Shown in pieces: positions 1-9,200 of a stretch of DNA of 26,524 nt. Made by a program: the position numbers and the translations under genes. The notes beneath the pieces were generated by a model. That model was not told the DNA's origin. It worked only from the letters and a program-made list of their open reading frames with translations, and made no database searches. Numbering within the stretch: the first letter of the stretch is position 1; each line of letters opens with the position of its first letter. This DNA is from a virus, in the IMG/VR virus record IMGVR_UViG_3300025305_000113, positions 1 to 26,524 of that record, one strand, 5' to 3'.

Positions 1-979
1 TACTACTTGGCAATTCACTGAATGTAATATTCTCAAGAGTTCCAAATTGTGAAAATCTTTCGTCCCTTGTGCCGGTTGAATTAACCTTAAGTTCGTTATC
101 GACCTTAACATTAAAAGCGCAGACGGAACCGCGGGGGCCCGCAAGAGCAGAATAATCTGTACTGGGGGTTGTGCCGGTCTCCGTATCATACTTTGCTATT
201 AAATTAGGGATTGTGGGTATCGGGTATGTCGCAAAATATTCAAATTCGTTTTCCAGTGAGATCGCAACTGCATCATTTGCGGTATTAAAATTAATAAGAG
301 CCTCGCCGCTAGCAAAATTTTCAAATCTGGAGGTCTTCCGACTGCCGGCGATCGTTAAAATAAATCTATTATCCGCATACACCAAAAAATCTTTATCGAG
401 CAAAAACTTTTTGATAATCATTTGTTCACGGTTTTCCGCGGTGGGAGTAAGTTTTTCGTCAGATGTTCCGCTGTTGGCTATCCCTGATTCTACTACCAAT
501 TTCGTAATATCAAAATCATTGGTCTGCAGGAACTTGAAACTTGTAATACCGTCGTTAATTATTTTAGTAGTTTCATCATTCACAGAAACATAGTAGCGGT
601 CATTTCTTAATGTCGGAGAATATGAGGTTTTGTTGTTGGTTCTCAATGCCGGAATATATTGTATGAACGCATGCATATAAGGCTCGATTTCCGCAATTTG
701 TTCGTTTGTTAAATACAAAATTCCGCTATCGTATGAATTCAAACCAAACTGTATATTTTTATTAACATCTTTGTAAGCCTCAAATAGTTCCGTTTTCAAA
801 AGTGCGGGTTTATAATCATCGTCATCTTTATATGCGGCGTTAAACATCCTATAATCTATCTCGTCGTCACCAAGCGCGAATTTAGCAATCTTAAACTTAC
901 CCCTCGAAAGAAGCTTTTTGCCCTTTTCGGTTAGCGTTGCATTGATTATAATTGAATCGCTGGTTTTAGTGAATGCCAT
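1..979 (-). CDS. Putative virion structural protein, 3' end cut by window edge
   Basis: The reading frame opens with an ATG at 977-979 and stays open for 326 codons to the left edge, so the C-terminus is missing. The protein starts MAFTKTSDSIIINATLTEKG. Residues 14-43 carry the pattern LTxxGKxLLSxGxFKxxxFALGDDEIDY, which closely matches residues 13-44 of the 607-aa protein encoded at 10331-12154, so the two probably share an N-terminal fold. The rest (IAGSRKTSRF near residue 210, many short beta-like stretches) belongs to no family I can name. It is the only gene here clearly separated from its upstream neighbour by a gap with a promoter-like element (1000-1027). The ribosome site is weak (AAAG about 4 bases before ATG). 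A structural role is inferred from the neighbours and the shared module; the exact function is unknown. Confidence 0.85.
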   Translation of the reverse strand, partial: MAFTKTSDSIIINATLTEKGKKLLSRGKFKIAKFALGDDEIDYRMFNAAYKDDDDYKPALLKTELFEAYKDVNKNIQFGLNSYDSGILYLTNEQIAEIEPYMHAFIQYIPALRTNNKTSYSPTLRNDRYYVSVNDETTKIINDGITSFKFLQTNDFDITKLVVESGIANSGTSDEKLTPTAENREQMIIKKFLLDKDFLVYADNRFILTIAGSRKTSRFENFASGEALINFNTANDAVAISLENEFEYFATYPIPTIPNLIAKYDTETGTTPSTDYSALAGPRGSVCAFNVKVDNELKVNSTGTRDERFSQFGTLENITFSELPSS

Positions 980-999
980 ATCTTTAATTAGTGTAGTCT

Positions 1000-1027
1000 A
1001 TAATATTAATATTTTGTAGACTGTCTA
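1000..1027 (-). promoter_or_regulatory. Sigma70-like promoter before the left-edge gene
   Basis: Read on the minus strand there is TAGACA (1022-1027, 5 of 6 to TTGACA), a 16-base spacer and TATTAT (1000-1005, 5 of 6 to TATAAT). It lies in one of the few gaps of the cluster. The predicted transcription start would be near 993, leaving only about 14 bases of leader before the ATG at 979. The -35 overlaps the stop codon of the upstream gene and an inverted repeat. This is pattern matching only; in AT-rich DNA such matches arise by chance. Confidence 0.4.
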
Positions 1028-1028
1028 C
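1016..1028. repeat. Perfect inverted repeat at the end of the 1180-aa gene
   Basis: The plus strand reads GTAGAC-T-GTCTAC, a 6-base perfect inverted repeat with a single central base. It overlaps the TAG stop codon of the upstream gene and the -35-like element. A further GTCTA (996-1000) and the 12-base palindrome AATATTAATATT (1002-1013) lie in the same gap. The loop is too short and no T-run follows, so it is a poor terminator. An operator-like protein binding site is possible but unproven. Confidence 0.5.
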
Positions 1029-4000
1029 CACCTTTTTGCGGGATGAGTTTCTTCGAGGATCTGTTGGATGTAGGCCTGATCGATTTTACCACCCACAGCC
1101 GCGAATTTGAATCCCTCGTATTTGAACTCCTCACCCCAGCCTTCGTACGATGGTAGACCGACAATACCACAAATGATCGCTACAGCATCATCAGCATTAA
1201 TGTAAGTCTTAAGACGATTACTCCTTCTGAATTCAAAAAGAATTTGGGATAGGGCTCTTATATAGTCGTGCACATGCCGTTCTCCGCCGGCGGGGATCGG
1301 GCTCGGAATCGCGCCGCCGAAGCGGTTGAAGAGGCCCCTGTGTAGCGTTTGAATCTGGTCGGAGGGATTGGCTGCAAATGCATATTGAGAAACTGTGATT
1401 CGGTATCTCTCGTGTGCCGGATCTTGTATTGTTGTTTCCACTTCGTCCTTGCCTGCGACGGTTGCGGAGTTACCGCCCAGTTGTGGCGTCGACCCGCCGT
1501 TCTGTTCCGCGACTGGATCGGACAAGAATTCAATATTGTTATTCTCTTCGATGACCGGTACGGCGCCGAGCTTCGATTCCGAGGAAGCGGGTGAAGAAGG
1601 GGGGAGCATCGTTTCTGATAGCTTGGTAAGATCTCTGGTTCTTAAATTAAAGGTTGTGTTTAAATCAATTTTTTTGCCAGTCTTTTTGGATGTTAATCTG
1701 ACTTTGAATTTTTTGTCCCATATAGATTCGTCTGAGATTCCAACCTTAAGGTTCCCCACTTCGGCGGAGGCATACTCGGTAAAATCCATTTCTGATGTAT
1801 CAAAGACCATTTGGTTTATGTGCGGCTCCAATTGCATTAATTTTTTAAACGCTTTCGAGTTAGTTGTAATTTTGTTGGGTGAAAATTCAGAGGAATCTAC
1901 AGTGTCAAACAGCGAATAAATATAGCCTCCGTCATTGACCAGTTCACACTCAATAATTTGAGATAATGGGCCCGGCATATTGTTCTCATTCAATAGCCTG
2001 AAAAGGTAATAATATTTCCTGTCTGGGATGATTTTATCTGCGGTAATGTAGTCGCGAAAATTGTGTGGACCATCGGGGATTCTTAGATCGATGGTTGCCA
2101 CTAGCGCGTCTGCAAAATCGGCAAAGGAATTTGGCTTTTGTGTAATTCTATACATTTCTATAAAGCGTGCGGGTGATTGCGAGGGCTCTGTGATGTCTTG
2201 AACAGACAAGATTTCTCTTGAGTTTAAATATTGTGATTGCAGTGCTGAATCGTTAATCGTTATATTTTCGGGATAAGTTCTATCGATATAGCTATCTTGG
2301 CCTATTTTAAACCCTACGCGGTTAGAATCGTCAATAAAATGAAATGGTATTACATTAATTGCATTAGGCGGGCTATCCAAAACTTTAACTGTTTTTTGAT
2401 AAAACGGGATCTCAATCAATTCAAGACATGGCTCGATCATTAAGTGAAAATCGGCTAACTGCGGGTATATGCTCACATCAACCTCGCTGGATGCCAGTAT
2501 GTTTTCGCCGGCTAACACGCTTTTCATCACATTACCCAATATCTCAGATTCATCAACTGCGGCCGTCGAAAATAACTGGGATGCAACCTCCTCAGTAGCC
2601 GGGTTATAGAACTGCACGCAGAACTTTGGATCTTCGGCGAGATCATCGGGGTTGAGTTTCTGTCCTGTTCCGATTTGTTTAGTCAGTCTAAAGTCGGCAT
2701 ATTTGTATTTATGACTCATTACCAAAGCATAAGCGCTAATTTTATAGGTGTAGTTCTCGCCGTATTTTACCTGTGAGTCTGTTATTGATATTTGTTCTGG
2801 GGCGTGAAATGCGTTGTATACCCAAAATTTTTGAATAATGTTTTGGTTACTGCCATCTCCTGTCGGGGTGCCACCAATTTTCTCAATTTTATAAGCCATA
2901 ACTTCGTAAAACTTTTTCGTTGGATTAATTATGCGCTTAAAGATGTCCTCGTTCAATTCATTGTGGCCGAAGTAATACAGTGCTTGATTCCGGTCTAGCA
3001 TGGTTGGTGAGCCCCCGCCTTCAACCCCAAGGCCTTGAGTGAGTAGGTGGAAATAAAAGTTTGTCATGTCGAAAACTTTGTCTATTGATTGTAAAAGTTC
3101 TTGACTAGTCTTGTTTCTATATAAAGTATCGGCAGTCACAGTAGACGCGTGATCAGCGGATTGAGGAGCGATAAACAAAAAGTTATCATTTAATGCAACA
3201 TCATAATTATTAAAAGCATAAGTTAAAAATTGTATAAAATTTATAGTTTTTAGGCCGATAGTTTCGTTTAATATTTCATTTACTTCTGTGAATGGCACCG
3301 TGGGGGTTACACCCGCATAAGAGGGAACATCGTAATTATTCGAATAGTTGAAACTCTGGTTTCTTACCGGCAGATCCGTGATTGTGCCCTCATCAATATC
3401 TTTTAAGATTTCTAAAATTTTATGACTCGCGGGAGCGATGTTCTGGACAAATCCAGATGATGGATTGAAAGATGGCTGCTCAAGAGAATCTTCAAATAAT
3501 TCCGTCAACGCCGGCTGGGTGGGGCCCGTGTCTGGATCGATTTCTGGGTTTGCAACTATGTGTCTATCAAAATTTATCTCTACATTGTAAAAAGTTGAAA
3601 GTTTTTCGTCAATGTTAAGCCAAAGTGGCCACTTATTCGGATCTTCGGACCATCCACCGGGGGCGTCGATCCATCCGAAATATTTATTATCAAATATTAA
3701 ATTTTGTTGATGTGTTAGAGCAGCATTCTTATATTCTTCCTTGATATTAGCATTGATGAAATGCGAACCATAATATTGATCTTTTATAGTGTCTTCATAG
3801 GGATGTCCGGTGTCAAAGTGATAATTAAAAACATTTTCTCTCTGCTTCGTCCACCCCGTCGCCCTCCGGAGCGTGATGTCCGGATGGGGTCCAGTGGCGT
3901 CTTCCGCTGCCTCGTATAGTTTCAAAGCGTTTATATAATAATTTGGTATAAGCAGCTCGCTCGAAAGTTCCGAAGCCCAATCTTGATAGTTCTGAATAAG

Positions 4001-4567
4001 GGTATTATAGTCTAAATACCTCGCCTTTGCTTCACAAATTGATACGGGAGCCGATGGTGTGTGCATTAAAAATTCATAAGCGCGCTTCGTTTTGTAATTC
4101 ATCGGCATCTTAAAATCTATTGCAACATCATAATAGATTCTTGATGTATCTGTCAAATTATTAAAGTCTACGCCAGCAAAAGATCCTCCAACAAAGTACT
4201 CTCTCCAATATATGTCTCCTTGGATATTATCAAGATCGGCATACATCCTAAAAGGTATCTTTACATTTGGAATATGCAAAGAAGGATTGATCGCTGTTAT
4301 TCGAGTAGAATTTACTTCCATCTTGTAAATTTGAGTAACTGAACAACTAACATGGGGAAACGCATGTGGGTTTGTCGGATCGTCTTCTACTGCAATGTCT
4401 CTCGGAAACATTACGAAGTTGCCCCGGGATGGATGGCCATCCGTACGAGATATTCTCACAGTGTTTCCAATAGCTTTTCTTAACTTATCTTCGGTGAATG
4501 TTTCTACCATATTAGAAGAATAAAGCTCAAGATATCCATTGCGGCTGCCTTCGATTTCCCATGACAT
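1025..4567 (-). CDS. Large virion structural protein with FN3-like segments (1180 aa)
   Basis: This 1180-codon gene starts at the ATG of a TAATG overlap with the upstream gene, preceded by AGGAGG at 4580-4585 (12-base spacer), which supports the start. Two or three segments look like fibronectin type III folds: about residues 555-625 (FYEVMAYKIEK, then DSQVKYGENYTYKISAYALV) and about 810-885 (EMYRITQKPNSFADF, then KYYYLFRLLNENNMPGPLS), both with the FN3 pattern of Tyr-rich strands. I cannot assign the N-terminal half to a family. A Ser/Pro/Gly-rich, GC-rich linker follows around residues 985-1090 and leads to a C-terminal part rich in aromatic and charged residues. No signal peptide or membrane segment is visible. 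FN3-like modules are common in phage tail and baseplate proteins, so a peripheral tail role is inferred. It is last in the coupled string before a gap. Confidence 0.88.
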   Translation of the reverse strand: MSWEIEGSRNGYLELYSSNMVETFTEDKLRKAIGNTVRISRTDGHPSRGNFVMFPRDIAVEDDPTNPHAFPHVSCSVTQIYKMEVNSTRITAINPSLHIPNVKIPFRMYADLDNIQGDIYWREYFVGGSFAGVDFNNLTDTSRIYYDVAIDFKMPMNYKTKRAYEFLMHTPSAPVSICEAKARYLDYNTLIQNYQDWASELSSELLIPNYYINALKLYEAAEDATGPHPDITLRRATGWTKQRENVFNYHFDTGHPYEDTIKDQYYGSHFINANIKEEYKNAALTHQQNLIFDNKYFGWIDAPGGWSEDPNKWPLWLNIDEKLSTFYNVEINFDRHIVANPEIDPDTGPTQPALTELFEDSLEQPSFNPSSGFVQNIAPASHKILEILKDIDEGTITDLPVRNQSFNYSNNYDVPSYAGVTPTVPFTEVNEILNETIGLKTINFIQFLTYAFNNYDVALNDNFLFIAPQSADHASTVTADTLYRNKTSQELLQSIDKVFDMTNFYFHLLTQGLGVEGGGSPTMLDRNQALYYFGHNELNEDIFKRIINPTKKFYEVMAYKIEKIGGTPTGDGSNQNIIQKFWVYNAFHAPEQISITDSQVKYGENYTYKISAYALVMSHKYKYADFRLTKQIGTGQKLNPDDLAEDPKFCVQFYNPATEEVASQLFSTAAVDESEILGNVMKSVLAGENILASSEVDVSIYPQLADFHLMIEPCLELIEIPFYQKTVKVLDSPPNAINVIPFHFIDDSNRVGFKIGQDSYIDRTYPENITINDSALQSQYLNSREILSVQDITEPSQSPARFIEMYRITQKPNSFADFADALVATIDLRIPDGPHNFRDYITADKIIPDRKYYYLFRLLNENNMPGPLSQIIECELVNDGGYIYSLFDTVDSSEFSPNKITTNSKAFKKLMQLEPHINQMVFDTSEMDFTEYASAEVGNLKVGISDESIWDKKFKVRLTSKKTGKKIDLNTTFNLRTRDLTKLSETMLPPSSPASSESKLGAVPVIEENNNIEFLSDPVAEQNGGSTPQLGGNSATVAGKDEVETTIQDPAHERYRITVSQYAFAANPSDQIQTLHRGLFNRFGGAIPSPIPAGGERHVHDYIRALSQILFEFRRSNRLKTYINADDAVAIICGIVGLPSYEGWGEEFKYEGFKFAAVGGKIDQAYIQQILEETHPAKRW

Positions 4568-5607
4568 TAGTAGCTACTGCCTCCTGTGGTTTCGAGCGGG
4601 CCGGTGGCCGTTGTCGTGCCCGTATCCGTCGGCATTGCCATAGAGCTTAACTTAGACATATCAAAGGTGGGAGATGTTTGACATCTTACTCTAAATTCTT
4701 TTGGAACCTCGGTCGTGGCTTGCAATAATTGATCAAAAAGTTGATATTTATTGTTAACATATTCTTCGGCTTGTGCGTCGACGCGTTCGACGGTTTTATA
4801 TCGATTGGTCAAATCTTCTCGAATCTGCGGGAATTCATGTATGCCGGAGTTAATTATCAAATGTCCGGATCGGAAATCCCAATCTTCCAGATACTCGCTT
4901 GGCCAAGTCACAGCGGCCACCCATGGCCAGTCCTGCTTGTCGGTGACAGAGCTATCATAAGTACCCGGTGGGACTGACCCTGCATGTGGGGCAATCACGC
5001 CCGGGCCTGGGATGAGTAGGCCCTCGAATTCTATCATTAGCGGCCTCACAGCCTTGGACTCAAGAACTTCTATAATTTCACCGGTTCCGCCGGCGTACGC
5101 CCCGAAATCCGTTTGGGCGATATTTTTCGCCGTGGCCACGATACTAAAAAAAGAGGTTGAAGGATAACTATTAAGCCAAAAGCTCGTAAAATCGTCCCAG
5201 GAACCATTAGCGCTGTTACTCCACGAGTTGGCCCAGATCTCTCCGACGGACCAGACGCTTGGCAGCTGGCTGAACATATTTTGTACCCATGACATACGGA
5301 AGTATCCGGATGTGCCTGTCTGTAGAAATCCATTGGTGTCGATATCGGGTAATCCTGTTATGGCAGCATATGTATATAAACTAAACCGGAGTGCGCTACT
5401 CATTCCGAGGCTTTGGCTCTCATAGAACCACTTCATATTGTAAATCGGATAGCGATGGTCCTCAGTGTACCCTGAGACTTTGGATGGAGGATTTGGCCCT
5501 AAAAGAACCTCACGAGTAACAGGCACTACCGCACTCCCGCCTGTTTCGTCCCATCTCGCCTGCAACACATATAGCCAGTTTTCTTCATCTGTTCTCGACC
5601 AAGACAT
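4567..5607 (-). CDS. Unknown Trp-rich virion-cluster protein (346 aa)
   Basis: The gene starts at a TAATG overlap with the 214-aa gene, with AGAGGAG at 5618-5624 (10-base spacer) as ribosome site, and ends in the same TAATG arrangement with the 1180-aa gene. The protein is rich in Trp (about 13, many between residues 95 and 240) and ends in a low-complexity Thr/Gly/Ser tail (TGTTTATGPLETTGGSSY). Like its downstream neighbour it begins MSW. Around residues 195-215 there is a Gly/Pro-rich stretch (LLIPGPGVIAPHAGSVPPGT). I recognise no family. Position inside an uninterrupted structural operon suggests a virion or assembly protein. It has no signal peptide or membrane helix. The coding sequence is noticeably more GC-rich than the flanking AT-rich parts. 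Confidence 0.85.
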   Translation of the reverse strand: MSWSRTDEENWLYVLQARWDETGGSAVVPVTREVLLGPNPPSKVSGYTEDHRYPIYNMKWFYESQSLGMSSALRFSLYTYAAITGLPDIDTNGFLQTGTSGYFRMSWVQNMFSQLPSVWSVGEIWANSWSNSANGSWDDFTSFWLNSYPSTSFFSIVATAKNIAQTDFGAYAGGTGEIIEVLESKAVRPLMIEFEGLLIPGPGVIAPHAGSVPPGTYDSSVTDKQDWPWVAAVTWPSEYLEDWDFRSGHLIINSGIHEFPQIREDLTNRYKTVERVDAQAEEYVNNKYQLFDQLLQATTEVPKEFRVRCQTSPTFDMSKLSSMAMPTDTGTTTATGPLETTGGSSY

Positions 5608-6251
5608 TATTTAAGTGCTCCTCTGGATGGTTTCTTCGGCAACATTTTATTTCTAGATCCCCGCGCGGAGCTTGTTAATTTAACTGCCACCTTCACCAAT
5701 TTCTTTTGTGCTGCTCGTTTTTGTTCTCTTTCGACTTGTTTATCGCTTTCCGGTTTCTCGTCATCCAACTCGTAAAAGGGATCACTTTCAGATTTAAATT
5801 TCTCAGTGGCGGCGATGATTTCCGGAGTCAAAGTATCTAGATCGGGGTCTAAGATTTTGCTGTTTTTGATCGTAGCGTCGACATTGGTTGTTTTTAATAA
5901 TGAGAAATCTTTAGAAAATTCAACAACTATAGAACTATGAGGATCTATTTCTTCCGCTTCGACGGGAATAAATCCTAAATCGTTTAATAAGATTTCTGAA
6001 TCTCTGATAATATCTCCTTGTATTTTGTTGGCAAAGGTATAGCCTTCGTTCATTAGATCACTCAATGCTTCTGCAATCTCTGAGTTCGTGCCCGGGCCTA
6101 AAGATTTCTTAATAATACCATTTCTTGTCATTATCTTACCATTTTGGCCACGCATGGCCGCTGGCAGGTGCTTGCCTTTGGATGCACCGCCGGTTGTCCG
6201 CGGAGTGGCGGGAGCAGAGGGGGCGGTGCTTTTTGTTTTTTTATAGGCCAT
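5607..6251 (-). CDS. Small highly charged cluster protein (214 aa), unknown
   Basis: This short gene sits between two giant-protein genes. Its N-terminus (residues 1-50) is basic and low in complexity (Lys, Thr, Ala, Pro, Gly), the middle (about 55-170) is acidic and predicted partly helical (SEIAEALSDLMNEGYTFANK), and residues 170-214 are again strongly basic (EREQKRAAQKKLVKV, then KMLPKKPSRGALK). Such a basic-acidic-basic layout suits a flexible linker, chaperone or nucleic-acid- or protein-bridging component, but no family is recognised. The ATG at 6251 is preceded by GGAA about 11 bases upstream; a 39-base gap containing three GATACAAT copies separates it from the upstream gene. It ends in TAATG overlap with the next gene, so the two are probably translationally coupled. 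Confidence 0.82.
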   Translation of the reverse strand: MAYKKTKSTAPSAPATPRTTGGASKGKHLPAAMRGQNGKIMTRNGIIKKSLGPGTNSEIAEALSDLMNEGYTFANKIQGDIIRDSEILLNDLGFIPVEAEEIDPHSSIVVEFSKDFSLLKTTNVDATIKNSKILDPDLDTLTPEIIAATEKFKSESDPFYELDDEKPESDKQVEREQKRAAQKKLVKVAVKLTSSARGSRNKMLPKKPSRGALK

Positions 6252-6266
6252 TTTAATAATTATTCC

Positions 6267-6292
6267 ATTGTATCAAATTGTATCATTGTATC
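6267..6292 (-). repeat. Three direct copies of GATACAAT
   Basis: On the coding (minus) strand GATACAAT occurs at 6292-6285, 6284-6277 and 6274-6267, the first two in tandem and the third after two T bases. The first copy overlaps the TGA stop codon of the 1346-aa gene. The copies fill most of the 39-base gap before the 214-aa gene. They could be a promoter, a regulator site or a slippage product. Confidence 0.8.
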
Positions 6293-6294
6293 AA
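6267..6294 (-). promoter_or_regulatory. Sigma70-like promoter within the GATACAAT repeats
   Basis: TTGATA (6289-6294) and TACAAT (6267-6272) each match the sigma70 consensus at 5 of 6 positions and are separated by 16 bases. The spacing arises from the repeat itself. A start near 6260 would leave only about 9 bases before the ATG at 6251 and would exclude the GGAA ribosome site, which weakens the case. An alternative is that the upstream TACAAT copies (6277-6282 or 6285-6290) are used. Confidence 0.3.
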
Positions 6295-9200
6295 ATATCG
6301 ATCCTGATGCCGCCGGGGATGAGCGCCCAGGTTTCTACTTCACTATAATCGTGCCCGATCCATGGTGGTGCCTCCGTTGAGACAAAGTTCGAGTCTCCGG
6401 GATAGTCATCCATGCTGACTACTGCAGAGATCCCGTACGCCCAGCCGCCGAAAGCGCCGCCGCCCAATGTCACGAACGACCGGGATGCTTCTACATTCAC
6501 TTCGAAGTCGCTGCCGTCGACAGGGTTCGTGGGATTGTTAGTGGGATCATTAATTTCAGCGGTGATGCGATCTTTCATTAACTCTAGAGCGGTCTCGATA
6601 TTCTTGTGGGTGTTTACAGTGGAGAGCCCGCCGGCGGCGTATCCGGTGTCAGCCAGGCCGATGCCCTCAAAGTTTTGGCGTATACGGACGACGAGCGAAT
6701 AGCGGGTCGTGTCCTCTTCTGCGATCCGGCGGCGCGCCTCTGGTAAATAAAAATAATTAATTATGTAGAGTAGATCTACCAAGGCTCTGCGACTTCGACG
6801 GGCGGTCGGTGAATTGCCGGAGGCGCGGCGCTTGGCCCGGGTGCCGTCGGCGTTGATCTCCGCGTCGACAGACGACCTCATTAGTATCTCATGGGCCCAT
6901 TTCCCGGCGCACGAATATATGACATCGCCCATCGTCATGTCGAGTTCGGGCCTTTCTTTGAGTCTCCTTTCTATAGTTTCCTGGGTGGCGAGGGCATGGT
7001 CACCGGCGTGATAAGTACTGGTCGAAGTGCCTGTGGTGAGGTCGAGGGCTCTGGCTCGCCAATCCCGACCACTGTACGGTAAGAAGATCTCGTCGTAAGC
7101 GATTTGTACTATGTTTGATTCACTGGGGTTTATGATGTCGACCCAGGCATTGGCGCTGTAAGTCACGATGGTTTCGGTGGCCCAGGTGGTCTCGGCGTGG
7201 GTGAGGCCCTCTTCGTCAACCTCGCTTAAGAGACTGATGTAGATCTTACCATCGGATACGCCCATCTGTTCGCCGGCGGTGTCGGACCACGCGGCGTCAA
7301 GCTCCGCCCTGTCGTATGTCGAGTAGGCCGTGTCGCCAACAACGCCGGCGTACAAAGAATGTTTGGTCATGTCTGTGCCCTCCTTCCTCTCACCACCGGC
7401 ATAATTGGTAATGTAGTCCTCGCGGCCGCCCATATATGCGGCTCGGGGTATCACAATCACTGGCGCGCCTTCTCGGGGGGAGAACGAGTCTGGGCCGGTG
7501 ATGTCAGGAAAGAAATCACCGTAAATTGGGCCCAGGTTTTTGCCGCCGAAGTCAATTTGGTTGTAAAAGTCGGTACTCGCGCCCGAACCAGCTTCGTCGC
7601 GTAGCCGATTCCGCGGACTTAGTTCTGGACCGCCGGCCATCCAGACAGGGCCCAAATAACTGAGAATTTCTGCGAATGTTTCTTTAAAATTCAAAGTCGA
7701 TTCTAAGGTGCCCGTAGAGGGCGCGATTTTCATTAACTCGTTCATCACTTTGGTGTTGAGGGAATCTTCCGAAATCATCTCAGGGTTAAACATTATATCA
7801 GATAATGCAACTACCGTATATGCGGCCTCAATCCAAGGCTTTGTGTCTGCATATTTTTCATTTATTGCGTCAACAAAAAATTGGTTATACGAGTTGGTGA
7901 GATTGTTAAAAGAACAAATATCAGCAGATACAGTAGAGTACTCTTCATAGTTCTCGTATACTGCTAGGCAGTGATCATAAAATGCCTCGACAAAATATCT
8001 GGTGAAATCAATGCAGCGCACCTTCATTTTATAAACAGTTGATTCGGCGTCTATATTGTTAAGTGCTGCCAGGTTCTCCCTCCGGTCTTCGTCATCGGCC
8101 AAGCCTTCGTGACTGGCATTGTAATACGCCACATCGTCGTCCATTAGATCGCTAAACTCAAAACACATGAGTCGGTATCCATCAAGAACGGGGCCTAGAC
8201 CATCATAGGAGACTTCAACTCCCAAATCATTATGGCCATCAAGTCTCTTCGTTCTATCCGCACTGGCAACATCAAAATTTTTAAATTTCAAATAAGAATA
8301 TAATTCAGTTCCAAGAAGATCAGTAGATTTGGCCACGGGCCGCAAATACCTGAATCTGTATACATCCATGGCCTCCATGAAGGAGTCGGCAGCTTCAACA
8401 TGTTCATGCTCCCAACTGAGTCCGGTTCGTCGTTGTCTTGGTAAAGGTGGTCTGTGGCTCAGGAGGTCACCATCATAAGATGCGTATTTTCCGTCGACTT
8501 TGAAATCAGCAAATATTTTACACTTTATGCTGCTGGCGCTGCTGGCCACTCCAGCCATACCCACATATAACTCTTCTCGCTGTAATTCTACAAAGTCAAG
8601 AAAAAAATATTCATAAGGAATTCCTTTTCTAAAATATTGCTGTATCTTGGTTAAATTTAACACCTGGGCGGCCGCCGACTGGGTTCTTAACGCTTTCTCG
8701 TAATCAAAAAAGAAATATCCTTTATTACGCACGATGAAATTAAGATCTTCCATATCTTCCAACGAGGTCGGGGAACCTAATAGTTCGCCGGCGGTGCCGG
8801 TATCCCCGCTAGATAGCTGATATTCCACCTCTTCTCTCGCCATTTCTTCAGCAATGTCGGCCGGATATCCTTCCTCTATATAATGATCCTTAAATTCCTC
8901 AATCATGGAACTAAACTCGGTTTCTCCTACAGATAGACCGGCGATCGTCGCTTCCGGACCCCCCCAAATACTATCTGTCATGGCGTCCGCGGAGATGTAA
9001 GCAGATCCCCAGACTGTAGAATCGGTTAAAGGCAGCACTGACCATGCTTTTCTCTCAATCTGAAACCACCTCCTAGGTATAAAGTGTTCTGAAGGGACTA
9101 TGGATGTGCCGCGCATGTATCCAGATTCTGCGCGGGGATTGGGCGCGCTATAGGTACCGATCAATCCACCTTGGCGGTTGTCAGTGACAAGAGAATCTAA

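Noticed and set aside
171-593. 140-codon plus-strand open frame opposite the left-edge gene
   Set aside because: It lies antisense within a long frame that fits a phage structural protein and shares an N-terminal module with another gene; there is no convincing ribosome site and the translation is low in complexity (Ser/Leu/Val-rich).
1016-1028. Rho-independent terminator at the inverted repeat
   Set aside because: The central spacer is a single base, the stem is only 6 pairs and no T-run follows on the coding strand.
1395-1919. 174-codon plus-strand open frame inside the 1180-aa gene
   Set aside because: It falls mainly in the GC-rich part, where stop codons are rarer in all frames, has no family signature and opposes a coherent operon.
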